From contig JAFWKQ010000021.1 of the NCBI GenBank assembly GCA_017545665.1, positions 1 through 64,000 of the forward strand: 64,000 bases of DNA, given 5' to 3'. The notes under the pieces were generated by a model. The model ran no database searches, was not told the origin of the DNA, and saw only the letters and a program-made list of their open reading frames with translations. A program made the translations under genes and the position numbers. This document shows, one piece after another, positions 42,361-50,746 of the stretch. Each line of letters opens with the position of its first letter. Positions within the stretch are counted from its first letter, which is position 1. The stretch is from Atopobiaceae bacterium. Its GTDB lineage: Bacteria; Actinomycetota; Coriobacteriia; Coriobacteriales; Atopobiaceae.

Positions 42361-42891
42361 ATGGCGAAGAAGAACAAGAAGAACAAGAAGGCCGATTTCC
42401 CCATGCCCCCCTTCCCTCCCATGCCGTTCCCCGTTCCCGTGCCTCCCATGGACGCGAATGCTGGCGACCCGCAGAAGGAAGTCAAGGCTAAGGCACAGGA
42501 AGTTGCGGCTGGCGCAAAGGATGCATGGGGCAAGTCCATCGATATGAAGAAGGCTACTATCGATAGCACCAAGGATCAGTTCGCGCAGTTCTTCGCCTAC
42601 ATGATGGAAATGCAGGACGGCTTCGCCGAGACTCTTCCCGAGCAGCTGCCCACGCTTCCCGGCATGCCCGAGGTTCCCGTTTCTCCCAAGGCTCTTATGA
42701 AGGCCCTGAAGGAGTTCGAGGAGATGGCCAACGACTACTTCATCAAGCAGATTGATTCCTGCATCGCCTTCCGCTTTGAGGTCCAGGAGAAGGCCATGGA
42801 GAAGATCCCCGAGGCTCAGGAAGCCGCCGAGGGTGAAGAGGCTGCCGCTGACGAAGCTGCCGAGGAGGCCACCGAGGAGAACGCCGAGTAA
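42361..42891 (+). CDS. Pro-rich, helical, acidic-tailed protein
   Basis: 176 residues. Basic start (AKKNKKNKKADF), a Pro/Phe/Met-rich stretch (PMPPFPPMPFPVPVPPM), a long amphipathic helical middle (AAGAKDAWGKSIDMKK, DQFAQFFAYMMEMQDGF) and an acidic Ala/Glu tail. AAAGGAG upstream and an intrinsic terminator follow. No family is recognised; the helical region is phasin-like in style only. No membrane segment. It is the last gene in the block that splits the NHLP subunit. Confidence 0.65.
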   Translation: MAKKNKKNKKADFPMPPFPPMPFPVPVPPMDANAGDPQKEVKAKAQEVAAGAKDAWGKSIDMKKATIDSTKDQFAQFFAYMMEMQDGFAETLPEQLPTLPGMPEVPVSPKALMKALKEFEEMANDYFIKQIDSCIAFRFEVQEKAMEKIPEAQEAAEGEEAAADEAAEEATEENAE

Positions 42892-42916
42892 CCTCAACCG
42901 CCTAGTTCTTTATGGG

Positions 42917-42947
42917 AACCCCGCCACAAGTTGGCGGGGTTCTTTTT
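42917..42947 (+). terminator. Rho-independent terminator
   Basis: AACCCCGCC (42917-42925) / GGCGGGGTT (42933-42941), 7-base loop, then CTTTTT. Confidence 0.92.
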
Positions 42948-43000
42948 ATATCAAAAGGCTCCATCCGATGGGTATACTCCCCTTTGCCTTGCAAAAGCGA

Positions 43001-43026
43001 GACAAAGGGGACTGTCCCCTTTTGCC
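43001..43026. repeat. AAAGGGGAC-GTCCCCTTT palindrome at gene breakpoint
   Basis: Core AAAGGGGACTGTCCCCTTT. Homology to the NHLP permease/ATPase subunit resumes just downstream, so this copy and that at 37994-38037 bracket the inserted block. Confidence 0.8.
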
Positions 43027-44538
43027 CTCATCTTTCCGTTCAACCCGCTCGTCAGCGGTTTTCCTTGGGTGCGCGCATACAAAACCGATTGGACGTAATA
43101 GCCGAGAATGGCATATTTTCTCGCGTGCTAAACCTTCCGGTTTCCTTTTTTAGCGAATACTCGGCAGGTGGCCTCTCGCAAAGAATCACTGCGTTTGCCG
43201 ATGTTCCCAAAATAATTACGGACACCATCTTCGTGATTATGAATATGGTGGTTGCCGTCGTTATGTCCCTGCCCATCCTGTTTGTTGCTCCAGAACTTCT
43301 TCCTGCGGGACTCGGGGCCATTGTCTTGGTTATTATCGTGCAAATCGTAACGACAATGCAGGAGCGTCGGTTGGCGATGCTGCAGTTTGAGAGCGCCGAG
43401 AAAAACGGCAGCATGGTGTTCGACCTCTTTTCGGGAGCGCAGCGCCTAAAGCTCAGCGGCGGAGAAGACCGAGCTTACGCAAGATGGCTGCGGGGATACA
43501 CCGAGCAAGCCGCAGCAACCTATAGCACGAGGTTTCCTTTGTGTGCAAGAACACAGCTCGTCGCCTCGTGCCGTCTTATTGGACTGCTCATGGCGTTTTA
43601 CCTTGCCTACAAAGGTCACGTTTCGGTGGCAAGCTTTGCGGCTTTTTTCCACGGCCTACGGGGCGGCCATGGGGTGCCTCGATGTAATAGCTCCGCGATT
43701 CAAATGGGTTGCACAGCTCGGACCTCGCCTTAAGATGGTTGAGCCAATCCTGCAGGCCGTACCTGAGTACGGCACCAACAAAGCCATGGTGTCCAACCTA
43801 GAAGGCAAAATCGATCTCGACCACGTTACTTTCCGTTACGACGAGCACAGCCCCACGGTTCTTGACGACCTTTCGCTCACCATAGAGCCGGGCGAATATG
43901 TGGGCATTGTCGGCGGGAGCGGCTGCGGCAAATCCACGCTGGTCAGAATCTTGTTGGGGTTCAAGACGCCACAAGAGGGAACGGTCTATTACGACGAGCG
44001 CGACATGAGCGTTACCAACCTGCGGAGCCTGCGCCGCTGTATTGGCACGGTTTTGCAGGACGGAAAGCTGTTTGCGGGAGACATCTACTCAAACATTACC
44101 ATCGCCTCGCCGCACCTCAGCGTAGAGGAGGCTTGGGATGCCGCCGAAAAGGTGAGTATGGCAGAGGACATTAGACTCATGCCCATGGGAATGCACACGC
44201 ACATCTCGGAGGGCAGTGGTGGTATCTCCGGCGGGCAGAAGCAGCGACTCATGATCGCGAGGGCCATCGTGGGCAAGCCGCGCATCCTTATAATGGACGA
44301 GGCCACGAGTGCCCTGGACAATCTCACGCAAAAGATCGTTACCGATTCTCTTGATGCCCTGGATTGCACGAGGATCGTTATTGCCCACCGTCTTTCCACC
44401 ATCCGGTCGTGCGACCACATAATTACCCTCAACAAGGAGAAGATCGTGGAGAGTGGCACCTACGACGAACTTATGGAAAAGGACGGTTTCTTCGCCGAGT
44501 TGGTTAAGCGTCAGCAAATCGACGAGGACCAACGGTAG
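43027..44538 (+). pseudogene. NHLP permease/ATPase subunit, C-terminal part
   Basis: Homology begins near 43065 with ARIQNRLDVIAENGIFSRVL and VSFFSEYSAGGLSQRITAF, typical of the ABC permease after helix 2. A run of six T (43643-43648, five expected) shifts the frame; from there on the sequence is continuous to the ATPase with Walker A GGSGCGKST, signature ISGGQKQRLMIARAI, Walker B ILIMDEATSALD and AHRLSTI. This ATPase, unlike that of the peptidase subunit, keeps the Walker A Lys. A shortened product could start at a later Met, but it would lack the first permease helices. Confidence 0.75.
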
Positions 44539-44586
44539 CTGGCCAGGCGACGGGGGTGCTCCCCTTTGCCTTTTCAGCTTATTTTG

Positions 44587-44615
44587 GGGCCAAAGGGGAC
44601 TGTCCCCTTTGTACC
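44587..44615. repeat. AAAGGGGAC-GTCCCCTTT palindrome
   Basis: Core AAAGGGGACTGTCCCCTTT between the convergent exporter gene and the membrane gene at 44625, 10 bases from the latter's stop. Confidence 0.85.
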
Positions 44616-44624
44616 GCTTTGTGG

Positions 44625-45155
44625 CTACTGGATGTAGATTATCTCGGTGGGCTTGAAAACGGAAACCAGCCGAACGCCCGCATAGTAAAACAGGCATATG
44701 CAGAAGACCCAAATAATGGTTTGGTCCGAGTTGATAAACACAACGCAGAGCGCGGCTAGCCCCAGGCACATCAAGGCCTGCAGGATGAGCGGAAGCGCGG
44801 GAGACCCAAACAGCTTGGACTCCACGGCGCGCGCGATAAAAAGAACTCCGCTAACCGCGCAATAGCATATTACGTACAGTGCTACCGCAAACTTGGGATT
44901 GTCTATAGTCGTAACCGCAAACACGGCGATGTCGATGGCGATTATGGCCAAGAACAGAATCGCTAGGCCGCCTGCCATATAGTGTGCCATCCTAATGTAG
45001 TACAGCAGCTTTTCCACGCCATACAGCAACAGGCCAACACTCATAACGGACGCCACAACCAAAACGCCGACTTGCGGCTCCAGCGCCAGCATGATGCCTC
45101 CGGCAATCAGCAGCAGGCTAAGGATCAGATTAAAGATGCGTTGCAGCTTAGTCAT
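44625..45155 (-). CDS. HdeD/DUF308-like membrane protein
   Basis: 176 residues from ATG 45155 (GAGGAGG eight bases upstream). Six membrane helices arranged as three hairpins, with short polar loops, in the style of HdeD/DUF308 proteins. It overlaps the stop of the preceding gene by eight bases, so it is translationally coupled to the DUF6765-like gene. Function unknown. Confidence 0.65.
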   Translation of the reverse strand: MTKLQRIFNLILSLLLIAGGIMLALEPQVGVLVVASVMSVGLLLYGVEKLLYYIRMAHYMAGGLAILFLAIIAIDIAVFAVTTIDNPKFAVALYVICYCAVSGVLFIARAVESKLFGSPALPLILQALMCLGLAALCVVFINSDQTIIWVFCICLFYYAGVRLVSVFKPTEIIYIQ

Positions 45156-46326
45156 GTTTGCTACCTCCTCGTATGTATCTAATAAGGGGTAGGAAGTCCT
45201 CAATGCCCTCAAAGAACTTGCCGTTGTACTCAATCGATCGTCCGGCAAGCGGATTGCCGGAGGACCACACGCGGTTTACCACCATGCCCTTTTGAGCGAG
45301 CGCCGCCAAGATGAACTTGCCCAAATAGGTGTCCTCTTTGCAGTCTTCGTCGGCGTCCAAGTACTCCTGAACATGTGCGTCCAAGTCGAAGTAGTCAACG
45401 GCGTGGCCGCACAGCCGCTCTCCGAACGCACGCCAGTCCTCGATGGCGTCCTCCGCAGGCTGGCGCTTCTCTAGGATCGTACGGATTTCCTGCTCGTAGG
45501 GCGCGACGGCATCCGTGTCGTAGGTATTCAACTGGAACGGGCCATTTTCTCCGCGCAGACATTTCATGGCATAGACCATCTGACAAAATGCCTGGTAGTA
45601 CTCGGTGGGATTGTCTTTAAACACCTCTTCGTAGCCATTCCACGCAGGCACGTAGCGATACCTCATAAAGCTGTGGTCGGGGAGGTGACCACACCTCCCG
45701 TGCCCCAGGTTCATAATGGTGTTTTCGCTGGGTTGGAAGATGGTGTTTGTGTACATGCTCTTATCGAAGTCGTCGCCTATTGCCGGGTTGTGCCCAAACT
45801 TAACGGGCCTCTCTATAAAAGAGCCGTCCTCGGAGGGAACCAGCTCGACGAAGAAGCGATTGGTGTTGTTTATAACAAGCGACGGCGTTCCGGCAAAATA
45901 GCGGTGTGCCCACGTGTCGGCCAAAACGTGCATGGCCAAACCCACTGCCTGCACGCCCTTGCCCTGGGCAAGGTTCACCGTGTCTGCCACAAGGTCCCCG
46001 TTTGGACCGCAGATCAACCGATACTTGTTGCGATAGTTTCTGCCTCCCTTTTTTACCTCTGCATGCAAATTGCCAGGCAGGAAGTGAAAAGAAGACCAAA
46101 TGCGCGTAATGTCTTGAAGCCCTATAGGGTCTGTTCGCGCCGACGCCATTTCCACGGGAAGCTGCGTCGTGGCAGCCGACTCCGGTCCGCCAATACGTGT
46201 GAGGAACGTCCTCGAGCATTTGTCAACAAGAAACGCGCTATGGCAGAGCTCTTTGCTTTCCTCAACCGAATAGCCCGCTATGAGCGCCGCACAATACGTG
46301 CCGTAATAGTGAAAGGACCTCTCCAT
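45148..46326 (-). CDS. DUF6765-like protein (His-rich, zinc-nuclease-like motifs)
   Basis: 392 residues. It starts ERSFHYYGTYCAALIAGYS. Then follow a conserved block AVGLAMHVLADTWAHRYFAG with several His and an Asp, GHGRCGHLPDHSFMRYRY, and late FDLDAHVQEYLD. The His/Asp pattern resembles the S1/P1 nuclease / phospholipase C-like zinc fold that DUF6765 proteins are thought to share; that is an inference. No signal peptide. Middle gene of a three-gene minus-strand operon (46808 to 44625). Confidence 0.55.
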   Translation of the reverse strand: MERSFHYYGTYCAALIAGYSVEESKELCHSAFLVDKCSRTFLTRIGGPESAATTQLPVEMASARTDPIGLQDITRIWSSFHFLPGNLHAEVKKGGRNYRNKYRLICGPNGDLVADTVNLAQGKGVQAVGLAMHVLADTWAHRYFAGTPSLVINNTNRFFVELVPSEDGSFIERPVKFGHNPAIGDDFDKSMYTNTIFQPSENTIMNLGHGRCGHLPDHSFMRYRYVPAWNGYEEVFKDNPTEYYQAFCQMVYAMKCLRGENGPFQLNTYDTDAVAPYEQEIRTILEKRQPAEDAIEDWRAFGERLCGHAVDYFDLDAHVQEYLDADEDCKEDTYLGKFILAALAQKGMVVNRVWSSGNPLAGRSIEYNGKFFEGIEDFLPLIRYIRGGSKHD

Positions 46327-46334
46327 AGTGCCAC

Positions 46335-46808
46335 CTATCCCAATTTCTTGCTTATGTGCCGCAAGCGTAAGGCGCTAACAACAACCAACACCAGTGCGGC
46401 AATCGAAGTCGCCTCGATGGCGATTGCTGCGACTACCACCAGAATGGAATTCACGAACGATGTGCTCACCGCAATTAAGTAAAGTGTGAAGGCGTTTACT
46501 ACTGCGGCAGCTAGGGCAACGATCAGATAGAGGGAACCTTTCTTCTTGCCGTATCCCTCCGCACGAGCCGACAATCCCACGTATACGCGCACGCCCATGT
46601 CTATGAGGACTATAACAGCAAGCAGCACATAGACCGTAACCGTCAACGCGATACCGTTGATGCCAAACAGCCAGCGCAGCAAGTTTTCGTCGACATTCGC
46701 GAGGAACAGACCTATTTTAACGAGGGACCAAATGCCAAATGCCAAAACGCCACCACCGGCAATAGTCAATGTATCTTGGAGACGCCTTATCTTTGCCTGC
46801 TCTGTCAT
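46335..46808 (-). CDS. Four-helix membrane protein
   Basis: 157 residues from ATG 46808 (GGAAGC upstream). Four predicted membrane helices and a short basic end (LRLRHISKKLG). First gene of the operon, eight bases ahead of the DUF6765-like gene. No family is recognised. Confidence 0.65.
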   Translation of the reverse strand: MTEQAKIRRLQDTLTIAGGGVLAFGIWSLVKIGLFLANVDENLLRWLFGINGIALTVTVYVLLAVIVLIDMGVRVYVGLSARAEGYGKKKGSLYLIVALAAAVVNAFTLYLIAVSTSFVNSILVVVAAIAIEATSIAALVLVVVSALRLRHISKKLG

Positions 46809-46981
46809 TGCTTCTTCCTTGAAATGCCAACGATTGCACCCGCTCCATCGCACAGATGCAATTCGAACGTTTTCCAACTCATGCAATTCGCATTACGGTA
46901 AACCCGTAACATGGTGCATGATAGCCCATCACACGCGCATAGCAAAACTTGGGGTCCGTCTCTATATTTTGCCGTCTTCGT

Positions 46982-47075
46982 CCCCGTGCCTGCGCCCAGC
47001 CCGCAGACGGCTCCGCGCTCGTTTCACTCGCTCACTTCGTGAGTCGCCGTCCGCGGGCCTGGCGCAGGCACGGGG
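46982..47075. repeat. 94-base hairpin element
   Basis: Outer arms CCCCGTGCCTGCGCC (46982-46996) and GGCGCAGGCACGGGG (47061-47075), with further pairing inside (CGCAGACGGC with GCCGTCCGCGGG, ACTC with GAGT). It lies between two minus-strand genes and could be a terminator or a miniature repeat element. Confidence 0.65.
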
Positions 47076-47085
47076 GCGCAAACGA

Positions 47086-47796
47086 CTAGTTGCCATGCAG
47101 GAAATGGAATAGGTCGAAGCCCGCTGGCATGGGGATGCTAAACATAAGTGTCAATCCAACCACGAGCATCACAACCGCGGTTGCCACAACCCCTATCCTG
47201 TTTGGAGAGTGTTTGAACGTCCCCGCAATACCTAGCAGGAAGAGGACCAGCGAGTATATAACCGAGGCCAATCCGTACCTATCGCTATTCAGGTTGTCCT
47301 GTTTGCCCGTTGCCAGAATGTCTTGGGACTTCTTTATAAGATCCTTGGCCTCCGTGTAATAGGACTCTGAATACCCCTCCATCTCAAAAGGCGATTTGCC
47401 TGTTTCCAAGGCCCAGTCAATTGCCTTTTTGAGTTCGGGCGTGCACTTTTCCTGGAGTGCCTCGATCTTTGCCGTTGCGATTTGGAACTTTGCGTCGTCC
47501 CCCTCATCGATGGCTGCCTGCGCATCGAAGGTATAGTTCTGAATGCTACTCCACACCGCCGCGTCCAGCACCACCATCTGGGTGGCATCGTTGTACACGG
47601 CAACCGCACTCGACATGGCGTTGTTGCTCTCTGTAAAGTGAGTTTCCTGAAGTCCCGTGTGAAGCGACCCTATCCAAGTCGCCCAAGCCGTAAGAAGGGT
47701 GGTGATGCCGAGGAGAACGGCCCGTATTGTTTCGAGCACCTTATCGTTCCTCATGGCTCTTTTTTCGTTTATATCGTCTGTTTTCTCTTCTGTCAT
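47086..47796 (-). CDS. Membrane protein with large extracytoplasmic loop
   Basis: 236 residues, GAGGGG upstream of ATG. One membrane helix at about 25-45, an Ala/Glu/Lys-rich helical region of about 125 residues, and two helices at the C terminus. The topology resembles DUF4337-type proteins. Single gene; function unknown. Confidence 0.6.
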   Translation of the reverse strand: MTEEKTDDINEKRAMRNDKVLETIRAVLLGITTLLTAWATWIGSLHTGLQETHFTESNNAMSSAVAVYNDATQMVVLDAAVWSSIQNYTFDAQAAIDEGDDAKFQIATAKIEALQEKCTPELKKAIDWALETGKSPFEMEGYSESYYTEAKDLIKKSQDILATGKQDNLNSDRYGLASVIYSLVLFLLGIAGTFKHSPNRIGVVATAVVMLVVGLTLMFSIPMPAGFDLFHFLHGN

Positions 47797-47945
47797 CGCA
47801 ACCCCTCGCTAAACGCTGGCAGTCGGTTAGCCACACCTCACCCAATGACTTTTTCGACTGCATGGTAGCACGAACGCTCCTCTTCGAGTAAACGTCCTTC
47901 GCAATGCCGCCAACAACCGCCGCATATTTGGCTCATGAGCTTCCT

Positions 47946-48200
47946 AAAACCCGAATAAACGGTACTTTCGGAGCAAAAAAATGGAAATCTGCCACTTATT
48001 CGGTTTTAGTTCTTCACGAATCCGAATAAACGGCATTCTTGTGAAATGATGCATAGATTTTTTTCGTTTGTTCGGGTTTTGCATAATATCTATAATATTT
48101 AAAAATACTCACATACTGAATAGGTGGATTTTTCCATCGATTCCTCGGTCTTTTTTGCCGTTTATTCGGGTTTGTGATTTGCAAAACCCGAACAAACGGC
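47946..48200. repeat. CCCGAATAAACGG inverted-repeat array
   Basis: Forward arms CCCGAATAAACGG at 47950, a variant at 48022 and CCCGAACAAACGG at 48187; reverse arms TTATTCGGTTTT at 47996, CGTTTGTTCGGG at 48065 and CCGTTTATTCGGG at 48158. The first two units repeat at 71-72 bp. It fills the AT-rich gap 47797-48532 together with featureless sequence from 48201 to 48532; no gene is seen. Confidence 0.75.
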
Positions 48201-48532
48201 AATTCCAGCACTAATTCATCTCATTTTGACGCTTGTTATGGCGTACGTAGGTTCGAAGCCCGTCTACGGGTTCGAACCAAGGGGCATTGCCTCGCCACGC
48301 ACGCTGCGCACACTTGTGCCGCGTAGTCAATCTTGCTGTCGTCGGCAAAGATCTGCGAATCTTGCAGCTCATGACTCCCGAATCGGGATTTTAGAATTCC
48401 GCTCCGTGCCTTACGGCTATAAGGATAGTGGAATGAAGTCTTTATCGCGCGACCAACAGCACAACGTCGTATAATCTCGTCGTATTCAATGTTAGGATGG
48501 GTTTTCTTGCTTTTACGCGTAAGGGTGGAACA

Positions 48533-49444
48533 ATGCTGCAGATAGGCGGTAAGAGGATGAAGGTATTCGTTGTGGTAATAGTCGTTCTGGCCGTACTTGT
48601 CTGTGCACTCACGCTGTTTCTTGCGCACACCATCATGAACGGAAAGCGGCCTACTTTGGACGAGGCCTGGGAGTGGCAGTCGGCGCGCTACGACACGAGC
48701 TTCTACAAGGACCTCAAGAAGACCGACTACCTGGTTAATGGCTATAACAACTACCAGTTGCACGTGCAGTTGCTTGAGGCCCCCACGCCGTCTGACCGCT
48801 ACGTCATCATGACGCACGGAAATACCGACAACCACATCGGGTCGCTCAAGTACGTGCAGATGTACAGGGACCTGGGCTACAACTGCATTCTTTACGACAT
48901 GCGCGGCCACGGCGAGGACGAGCCCACATTCTGTACCTTTGGAGACCTGGAGAGCAAGGACCTCTTGGAGCTCATAAAGGACACGCGAAGTCGCTATCCA
49001 AAAGTCGGCAAGCTAGGGCTTCACGGCGAGTCCCTGGGCGGATCCACCTCGATTGAGGCGCTGGCAGGCAAGCCAGAGATTGACTTTGTTGTGTCGGATT
49101 GCGCCTTTGCCGACGTCGAGAGCACAATCAAGCAAAAGTTCAAGACCATGCACCTGCCGGAGTTCTTAATACCGCTCGCAAACGTTGGTATTCGCCTGCT
49201 CTACGGCTACTCCATATACGACATGCGTCCCATCGACGCCTTGGACGGGAACAAGATTCCGATTCTGTTCATGCACGGAGACGCAGACACCACGGTACCG
49301 CCACAGAGCGCCCACGACCTGTACGAGAGGACCGCGGGCGTTCGCGAGCTCCACTACATCAGCGGAGCCGATCACGCGGAATCCATTATCAAGGCGCCGG
49401 ACGAGTATCGCAAAATCGTTACCGACTTCCTTGGGCGCCTTTAG
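48533..49444 (+). CDS. Membrane-anchored alpha/beta hydrolase
   Basis: 303 residues from ATG 48533 (GGGTGGA upstream; ATG 48557 is possible). An N-terminal anchor helix (MKVFVVVIVVLAVLVC) is followed by an alpha/beta hydrolase: oxyanion strand VIMTHGNTDN, nucleophile elbow LHGESLGGS, acid FMHGDADTTVP and His in GADHAES. This is the BAAT/YqkD-type family. Outside-facing esterase or peptidase-like activity on an unknown substrate. Ends just before two tandem palindromes. Confidence 0.85.
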   Translation: MLQIGGKRMKVFVVVIVVLAVLVCALTLFLAHTIMNGKRPTLDEAWEWQSARYDTSFYKDLKKTDYLVNGYNNYQLHVQLLEAPTPSDRYVIMTHGNTDNHIGSLKYVQMYRDLGYNCILYDMRGHGEDEPTFCTFGDLESKDLLELIKDTRSRYPKVGKLGLHGESLGGSTSIEALAGKPEIDFVVSDCAFADVESTIKQKFKTMHLPEFLIPLANVGIRLLYGYSIYDMRPIDALDGNKIPILFMHGDADTTVPPQSAHDLYERTAGVRELHYISGADHAESIIKAPDEYRKIVTDFLGRL

Positions 49445-49464
49445 CGGAACCCGAGTTTGGGGTA

Positions 49465-49540
49465 AACCGGGACAAAGGGGACAGTCCCCTTTGTCCCGGT
49501 TTGGTTTTTGGGTACAAAGGGGACTGTCCCCTTTGTACCC
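49465..49540. repeat. Two tandem AAAGGGGAC-GTCCCCTTT palindromes
   Basis: AACCGGGACAAAGG...CCTTTGTCCCGGTT at 49465-49502 and GGGTACAAAGG...CCTTTGTACCC at 49510-49540. Note that the flanks pair perfectly within each copy although they differ between copies (compensated changes). Confidence 0.9.
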
Positions 49541-49620
49541 AAGCGTGCACTATAGTTCTAATAGCATATATTTTTACAATCATGTTGCTTACCCAGCGAC
49601 AACCCAACGTAAGGACAAGC

Positions 49621-50552
49621 ATGAACCCAGACACCCATTTGCTGTACGAGTACATGGACAAGCTCCCCTTTACCGTAAGGATGAAGATCCGCCTGGACGC
49701 GCCCGTGGACGCGACGCTGCTAAACGAGGCCGCGCAGGAGGCAATCGTTCGCTTCCCTTACTTCAGCGTGCGCGTAGGAGTCGACGAGAGCCAGAGCTAC
49801 ACCCTAAGCCACAACAGCGCGCCCTTGGCGATGCTGCCCGAGAGAAACAAGCGTCTGGTGCTGGGAAGCGACGAGGTAAACGGCCATCTGGTTGCGATTA
49901 CCTACCGCAGCGACTGCATATGGTTCAACTTCTCCCATGCCCTGTGCGGCGCGTACGGTGCTCTCTTTTGGATAAAGGCAACGCTCTATCTGTACCTTTG
50001 CAAAACCTGCGGACCCCTGGACTCGCCGGAAGACATTCGTCTGCCGGGCACCGACATCCCGGCCGAGGAGCTTGCGTATCCCGACGAGTCCGCACTGCCA
50101 CACGACGAGCCATCGTCACGCTACGAGGGCGACTCCAACGTGGCAATCGTGCGGAGCAGAATCAGCCCGAGCTGGGTCGCGAGCGGTTCTTCAAGGTCAA
50201 CAAGGTGCATCGGGGCATCGACGAGCAACCCACGCTCAAGAAAAAGAAGCGCTTCGCGCTGTCCAACAGCGCCTTTAGGAGCGATCCCCGCGACCCCTGG
50301 TCCGTGAGCTACGTGGGCAAGGTTGACTGGGGCGGCATGGAGCAGCACATCAAGGATGTGTATACCATCTCGGACGGTGACCTCATCCTTGAGGTCAATG
50401 CCCTCAAGGACCACTTCAACATTGCGTTCCAGCTCTACAACAAGGACGAGCGACCCCTTAGGCTGTTCTTGGCGGTGCTCGATGCAGAGGGCATTCCCTA
50501 CACCATGTCAGAGCGGCTCGTAAGGTACCTGCCCAAGATACAGCTACCCTAG
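49621..50552 (+). pseudogene. Condensation/acyltransferase-fold protein, frameshifted
   Basis: The first frame (ATG 49621) covers the N-terminal half: MKIRLDAPVDATLLNEAAQ and FNFSHALCGAYGALFW, which corresponds to the HHxxxDG region but lacks a recognisable DG. After VAIVR near 50153 the frame is lost; one extra G in GG restores EQNQPELGRERFFKVNKVH and continues to WSVSYVGKVDWG and ISDGDLILEVNALKDHF at the end. It is about 310 residues if repaired. It is a relative of 23160-24446. Confidence 0.65.
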
Positions 50553-50560
50553 CCAGAAAA

Positions 50561-50731
50561 GCTGACAAGTGACCTGTCCCCTTGTCAGCACAAGGCGCTC
50601 TTGCACTTGTCCCCCACCCCTCGCTCACGGGAGGTGGGGGACTTTTTCAGGCAAAGTATGACAAGTGACCTGTCCCCTTGTCATGTTTTTTGGAAGCGCT
50701 ACTCTGACAAGGGGACAGGTCACTTGTCAGC
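50561..50731. repeat. Three TGACAAG-type palindromes and a terminator
   Basis: TGACAAGTGACC...CCTTGTCA copies at 50561-50589 and 50659-50684, and one in reverse orientation at 50704-50731. Between them, GTCCCCCACC (50609-50618) / GGTGGGGGAC (50633-50642) followed by TTTTT is an intrinsic terminator. Confidence 0.8.
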
Positions 50732-50746
50732 TTTAGGAGGCATGCG

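Noticed and set aside
44453-44769. Small frames overlapping the end of the exporter and the palindrome at 44587
   Set aside because: They cross the palindrome and terminator and lack ribosome sites.
48236-48474. 82-codon frame after the inverted-repeat array
   Set aside because: No domain, no ribosome site, atypical composition; a TATAAT at 48470 has no matching -35.
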